This document shows, in pieces, positions 61,150 to 64,000 of a stretch of DNA of 64,000 nucleotides. The DNA is from an uncultured Hyphomicrobiales bacterium (lineage in GTDB: Bacteria; Pseudomonadota; Alphaproteobacteria; Rhizobiales; Beijerinckiaceae). A program made the translations under genes and the position numbers. A model generated the notes under the pieces. That model searched no databases and was not told the origin of the DNA. It saw only the letters and a list, made by a program, of their open reading frames with translations. Positions within the stretch are counted from its first letter, which is position 1; each line of letters begins with the position of its first letter. The DNA lies in the NCBI GenBank assembly GCA_903861645.1, contig CAIOVE010000020.1:46828-110827 (forward strand), read 5' to 3'.

Positions 61150-62124
61150 ATGACAAGGGCATTTATGTCGGCGCTGTTCGCCGGTATTGCGATGCTGACG
61201 GGGGCGTGCGCCGCCGCGGGCGAGGAGCTCATCCGTCAGCCCATCAAGATTCTCTATGGCTTCGCGCCCGGCAGCGGCGGCGATCTGCTCTCGCGCATGG
61301 TGGCCGAACGGCTGTCGGCCGCGACGGGCCAGAATGTCGTCGTCGAGAACCGCACGGGCGCCTCGGGCAAGATCGCCCTGAAGGCGCTGATGGCATCCCC
61401 GCCCGACGGCACGACGATTTTCATCGGCCCGAACGGCCCGATGACCATCATTCCGCTCTATGACGGCAACGCGGGCTATGATCCCAAAACCGATTTCGCG
61501 CCCCTGACCCAACTTGTGACCTATGAGTTCGCGCTGGCGACGCCCACGGCCTTGCCGGTCAAATCCGTGCGCGAACTCGTGGCGTGGGTGAAAGCCAACC
61601 CCGGCAAGGGCGCCTATGGCACGCCGGGCGCGGGCTCCAGCCTGCATTTCCTCGGCCTGAAACTCGGCTCGACGGCGGGTGTCGATCTGCGCGCGGTGAA
61701 CTATCGCGGCTCCGTGCCGGCGATCACCGACGCCATGGCGGGGCAGGTGTCGATGGTGTTTCTGCCCCTGGTCGACACGATCGAGCAGCATCGCGCCGGC
61801 GCCGTGCGCATTCTGGCGACCTCGGCCGCCCTGCGCTCGTCCTTCGTGCCGGAGGCGCCGACCTTCGTGGAGCAGGGCTACGACATCGCGGTCACCGGCT
61901 GGTACGGCGCCTTCGCGCCGGCGAAAACGCCGCGTCCCATCGTCAATGAGCTCAATCGCATCATGGTCGAGGCGGTGCGCTCGCCGGAGATATCCGCGCG
62001 CCTGAACGCCATGGGCTTTCACCCGGCGGGCACGACGCCGGAGGGCCTCGCCGATATCCGCGACAAGGAAATCGAATTCTGGCGACCCATCGTCGCCGCC
62101 TCCGGTTTTAAGTCGGAGGAGTGA
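61150..62124 (+). CDS. TTT-family periplasmic solute receptor (Bug/TctC type)
   Basis: 324 residues. A signal peptide (about 1-24) precedes the Bug fold with IKILYGFAPGSGGDLLSRM, NRTGASGKIALKAL and GYDPKTDFAPLTQL, all typical. Such receptors bind carboxylates or aromatic acids for tripartite tricarboxylate transporters, but no TctA/TctB membrane gene is seen next to it, so it is an orphan receptor here. GGAGGAG precedes the ATG at 61150; the frame is open to 60985 without homology. A strong hairpin follows. Confidence 0.9.
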   Translation: MTRAFMSALFAGIAMLTGACAAAGEELIRQPIKILYGFAPGSGGDLLSRMVAERLSAATGQNVVVENRTGASGKIALKALMASPPDGTTIFIGPNGPMTIIPLYDGNAGYDPKTDFAPLTQLVTYEFALATPTALPVKSVRELVAWVKANPGKGAYGTPGAGSSLHFLGLKLGSTAGVDLRAVNYRGSVPAITDAMAGQVSMVFLPLVDTIEQHRAGAVRILATSAALRSSFVPEAPTFVEQGYDIAVTGWYGAFAPAKTPRPIVNELNRIMVEAVRSPEISARLNAMGFHPAGTTPEGLADIRDKEIEFWRPIVAASGFKSEE

Positions 62125-62133
62125 CGGCAACGC

Positions 62134-62165
62134 AAAAGGGCCGCGCGGCGCGCGACCCTTTCGAT
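62134..62165. terminator. Bidirectional terminator after the receptor gene
   Basis: AAAGGG-C-CGCGC-GGC-GCGCG-A-CCCTTT (62135-62161) is a long stem with one mismatch, flanked by A-rich and T-rich ends on the two strands. It serves the receptor gene and the convergent cytochrome gene. Confidence 0.8.
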
Positions 62166-62184
62166 GGCTTTACCGTAACGGGCG

Positions 62185-62538
62185 CTACTTGCTCTTGGTC
62201 ACAAACAGCAATTGCAGGCTCTTGGGGTCCGGCGGCTCCGGCATCGCCTTGAGATAGGCGTAGATGTCGGCCGCGGTCGCCGTCGGCATGATCGGTTCCT
62301 CGTAGGGCGCCATGGCGCTCGCCGGGTGGCGCAACTGGTTGAGGAACTGGTCGAAGGTCAGCGCCGTGCGCGAGATGCGCGGCCCGGTCTGGGTCGCGCC
62401 CTGACCGGCGTAGCCATGGCACTGATAGCAGCCATCGGATTTGAAATGCTTTTCGCCGTTCTTGGCGTCGCCGCCCTGCTGGGCGAGCGCGGGTGAGGCG
62501 ATGAGCGCGATGGACGCCGCGAAAATGAGATGACGCAT
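62185..62538 (-). CDS. Small periplasmic c-type cytochrome
   Basis: 117 residues. Signal peptide about 1-19 (ending SPALAQ), heme motif CYQCH in SDGCYQCHGYAGQG, candidate axial Met in SAMAPYEEPIMP. A class I cytochrome domain with C-terminal helix DIYAYLKAMPEPPDP. It begins 13 bp after the ThDP enzyme gene on the same strand, so the two are probably one operon; a terminator lies beyond its stop. Confidence 0.9.
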   Translation of the reverse strand: MRHLIFAASIALIASPALAQQGGDAKNGEKHFKSDGCYQCHGYAGQGATQTGPRISRTALTFDQFLNQLRHPASAMAPYEEPIMPTATAADIYAYLKAMPEPPDPKSLQLLFVTKSK

Positions 62539-62551
62539 GTGATTTTCCCCC

Positions 62552-64000
62552 TTAGCGCGGCTGCATGACGGCGTCGATGAGCACGGGTTGGCCCGACTTC
62601 ATGGCGTCGAGACCCTTCTTGATCGCGGGTCCAAGATCCTTGGGATCGGTGATCGGTCCGATGCCGACGGCGCCGTAGCCTTCCGCGAGCTTGGCGTAGT
62701 CGATATTCGGGTTTTCGATCGTCGTGCCGATATGCGCGTTCTCGACATTACGATTGTGGCGGTTGGCCATGTGCTGAAGATGCATGACCTCCTGATGATA
62801 GGCCCGGTTGTTCTGGATGATGGTCAGATAGGGGATCTTGTGATGCGCGGCCGTCCACAGCGTGTGCGGCGCCATGTTGAATTCGCCGTCGCCCGTGATC
62901 GAGATCGGCGTGCGGCCGCCAGCGTCGCGATGCGCCAGCGCCGCGCCGAGCGCCGCGACCGGCTGGTAGCCGACGCCGGAGCCGCCCGAGCCGCCGATGA
63001 ACTGGTAGCTCTTTTCGATGGGCCACAGGCGATGCGGCCAGTTCGAGGAGAAGCCGCCGTCGGCGAGCAACGCCCAGTCGAGATCCTTCACTTGATTGTA
63101 GAGCTCGGCGTACATGCGCGCCGAGCTGATCGGCGAGGAATCCCAGGCATAGGAAGCCTCGAGACGGGCGCGGTCGACCAGTCCCTTGTAGGCGGTGAGC
63201 AGCTTCTGCCCGCGCGCCTCGAAATTCGCATTGCGGTCGCCGATTTCCTTGGCGACGGCCTCGATGAGGTAGGGCATCGTGGCTTCCGCGTCGGCGGTCA
63301 CCGAGATGTCGGCGGCGGTATAGCGCTGGAAGTCCTGATAGTTGGCGCGCACCATGAGGTCGTGCGTCGAGATCACGACGACCTTGGCGTCCTTCTTGAC
63401 CTTGAGCGTCGAGGTGCGCTCGATCTGGTCGCGCACCTTGTTCAACTGGCCGAAGATGTCGACGGGCTCCAGCGAGAGGATGCAATCGGCCTGCGAGAGC
63501 AAGGGCGCTGAACGTTCCCACTGCGAGAGATAATGCGTGGTGGGGAAATTCATGCGGCCGCGGTTTTCGATGACCGGCGCCTGCAGCAGTTCGGCGAGCT
63601 TGACGAGGTCGTTGACGCCCTTCTGCGTCCGGGCGTAGCGGTCGGCGATGATCACGGGGTTCTCCGCGGCCACCAGCATTTTGGCGGCTTCGCGCAAGGC
63701 GTTGGGATCGCCCACGGTCTGCGTGCCGACGTTGAGTTTCGGGATCGACAGCTTGGCGTTCGCCGCCTTCGACAGCTCCATTTCCTGCAGCTTGCCGTCG
63801 GCGGTGATCAGCACCGGCGCCTGCGGCTGCGCGCAGGCCAGCGAATAGGCGCGCACGGTCGATTCCGCGAAGCTCTGCAGCGACCACGGATAATCATCCC
63901 ACTTGACGAAATCGCGCACCGTCGCCGCGCCGTCCTGCACCGTGTGCATCCATTCGACGCCGGGGCGGCGATCCTCGACCGGGCCGGCGCTGGCGGTGAA
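62552..64000 (-). CDS. ThDP-dependent decarboxylase/acetolactate synthase-like enzyme (5' end outside window)
   Basis: 483 residues are visible; the frame continues past the window edge, so the N-terminal part of the Pyr domain is missing. The central domain (about 95-220) is followed by the PP domain with GGSGGSGVGYQPVAALGAAL, the ThDP-Mg motif GDGEFNMAPHTLW and NNRAYHQEVMHLQ. It belongs to the family of benzoylformate decarboxylase, acetolactate synthase and oxalyl-CoA decarboxylase, and the substrate cannot be fixed. It is followed directly by a periplasmic cytochrome c. Confidence 0.88.
   Translation of the reverse strand, partial: FTASAGPVEDRRPGVEWMHTVQDGAATVRDFVKWDDYPWSLQSFAESTVRAYSLACAQPQAPVLITADGKLQEMELSKAANAKLSIPKLNVGTQTVGDPNALREAAKMLVAAENPVIIADRYARTQKGVNDLVKLAELLQAPVIENRGRMNFPTTHYLSQWERSAPLLSQADCILSLEPVDIFGQLNKVRDQIERTSTLKVKKDAKVVVISTHDLMVRANYQDFQRYTAADISVTADAEATMPYLIEAVAKEIGDRNANFEARGQKLLTAYKGLVDRARLEASYAWDSSPISSARMYAELYNQVKDLDWALLADGGFSSNWPHRLWPIEKSYQFIGGSGGSGVGYQPVAALGAALAHRDAGGRTPISITGDGEFNMAPHTLWTAAHHKIPYLTIIQNNRAYHQEVMHLQHMANRHNRNVENAHIGTTIENPNIDYAKLAEGYGAVGIGPITDPKDLGPAIKKGLDAMKSGQPVLIDAVMQPR

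Overview
This 64 kb window is almost entirely a photosynthesis gene cluster of an anoxygenic purple bacterium. GC-rich coding, the gene order (bchFNBHLM-lhaA-puhABC-acsF-puhE-hemA; crtF-bchCXYZ-pufBALMC), a kinase-less bacteriophytochrome beside a heme oxygenase, and an LH2/LH3-type antenna pair close to those of Rhodoblastus/Rhodopseudomonas point to an alphaproteobacterium of the order Hyphomicrobiales (Rhizobiales), possibly Beijerinckiaceae/Rhodoblastus-like. The genus is an inference.

Layout. 1-3.3 kb: light sensing (3' part of bphP, heme oxygenase, a B12-binding AerR/PpaA-type antirepressor). 3.5-10.4 kb: a membrane-fused alpha/beta hydrolase, then a leftward block of bch2, bchP, tspO, a small membrane protein and dxs. 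10.6-13 kb: aerR-ppsR, the redox/light repressor pair. 13.2-29.2 kb: a rightward superoperon with mostly overlapping start/stop codons (bchF, N, B, H, L, M, lhaA, puhA, B, C, a 101-residue protein, acsF, puhE, hemA). 29.3-34.4 kb: a DUF3422 protein, a pucBA-pucC antenna operon inside the cluster, a small membrane protein and an unusual 16-residue-repeat protein. 34.5-45.5 kb: the leftward superoperon crtE, crtF, bchC, X, Y, Z, a PufQ-like gene, pufB, A, L, M, C. 45.5-54.5 kb: crtD and crtC rightward, then bchI, D, O, crtI, crtB and a 44-residue membrane ORF leftward. 54.7-58.4 kb: cytochrome c2, hemF, bchJ, bchE. 58.5-64 kb: flanking metabolic genes (VOC protein, double hydrolase, TTT-type solute receptor, cytochrome c and a ThDP enzyme cut by the window end).

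The set covers ALA synthesis, coproporphyrinogen oxidation, Mg insertion, methylation, both oxygen-dependent (AcsF) and oxygen-independent (BchE) cyclisation, the two dark-operative reductases (BchLNB, BchXYZ), geranylgeranyl reduction, carotenoid synthesis of the spirilloxanthin type (CrtE, B, I, C, D, F), reaction centre, LH1 and one LH2-family antenna. Bacteriochlorophyll synthase bchG, which commonly sits next to bch2-bchP, is not in the window. PpsR/CrtJ-type operators (TGT-N12-ACA) occur before bch2, ppsR, bchF, puc, crtE/crtD, crtI, bchI/cycA and bchE, with weaker copies before bchC and the aerR-like gene; several are pairs 25-26 bp apart.

The most unusual items are a pucBAC-linked protein made of twelve indel-free 16-residue repeats behind a stress-protein-like domain, a PuhE with a CobW C-terminal-like extension, and a PucA carrying the Phe44-Leu45 signature of B800-820 (LH3) antennae.
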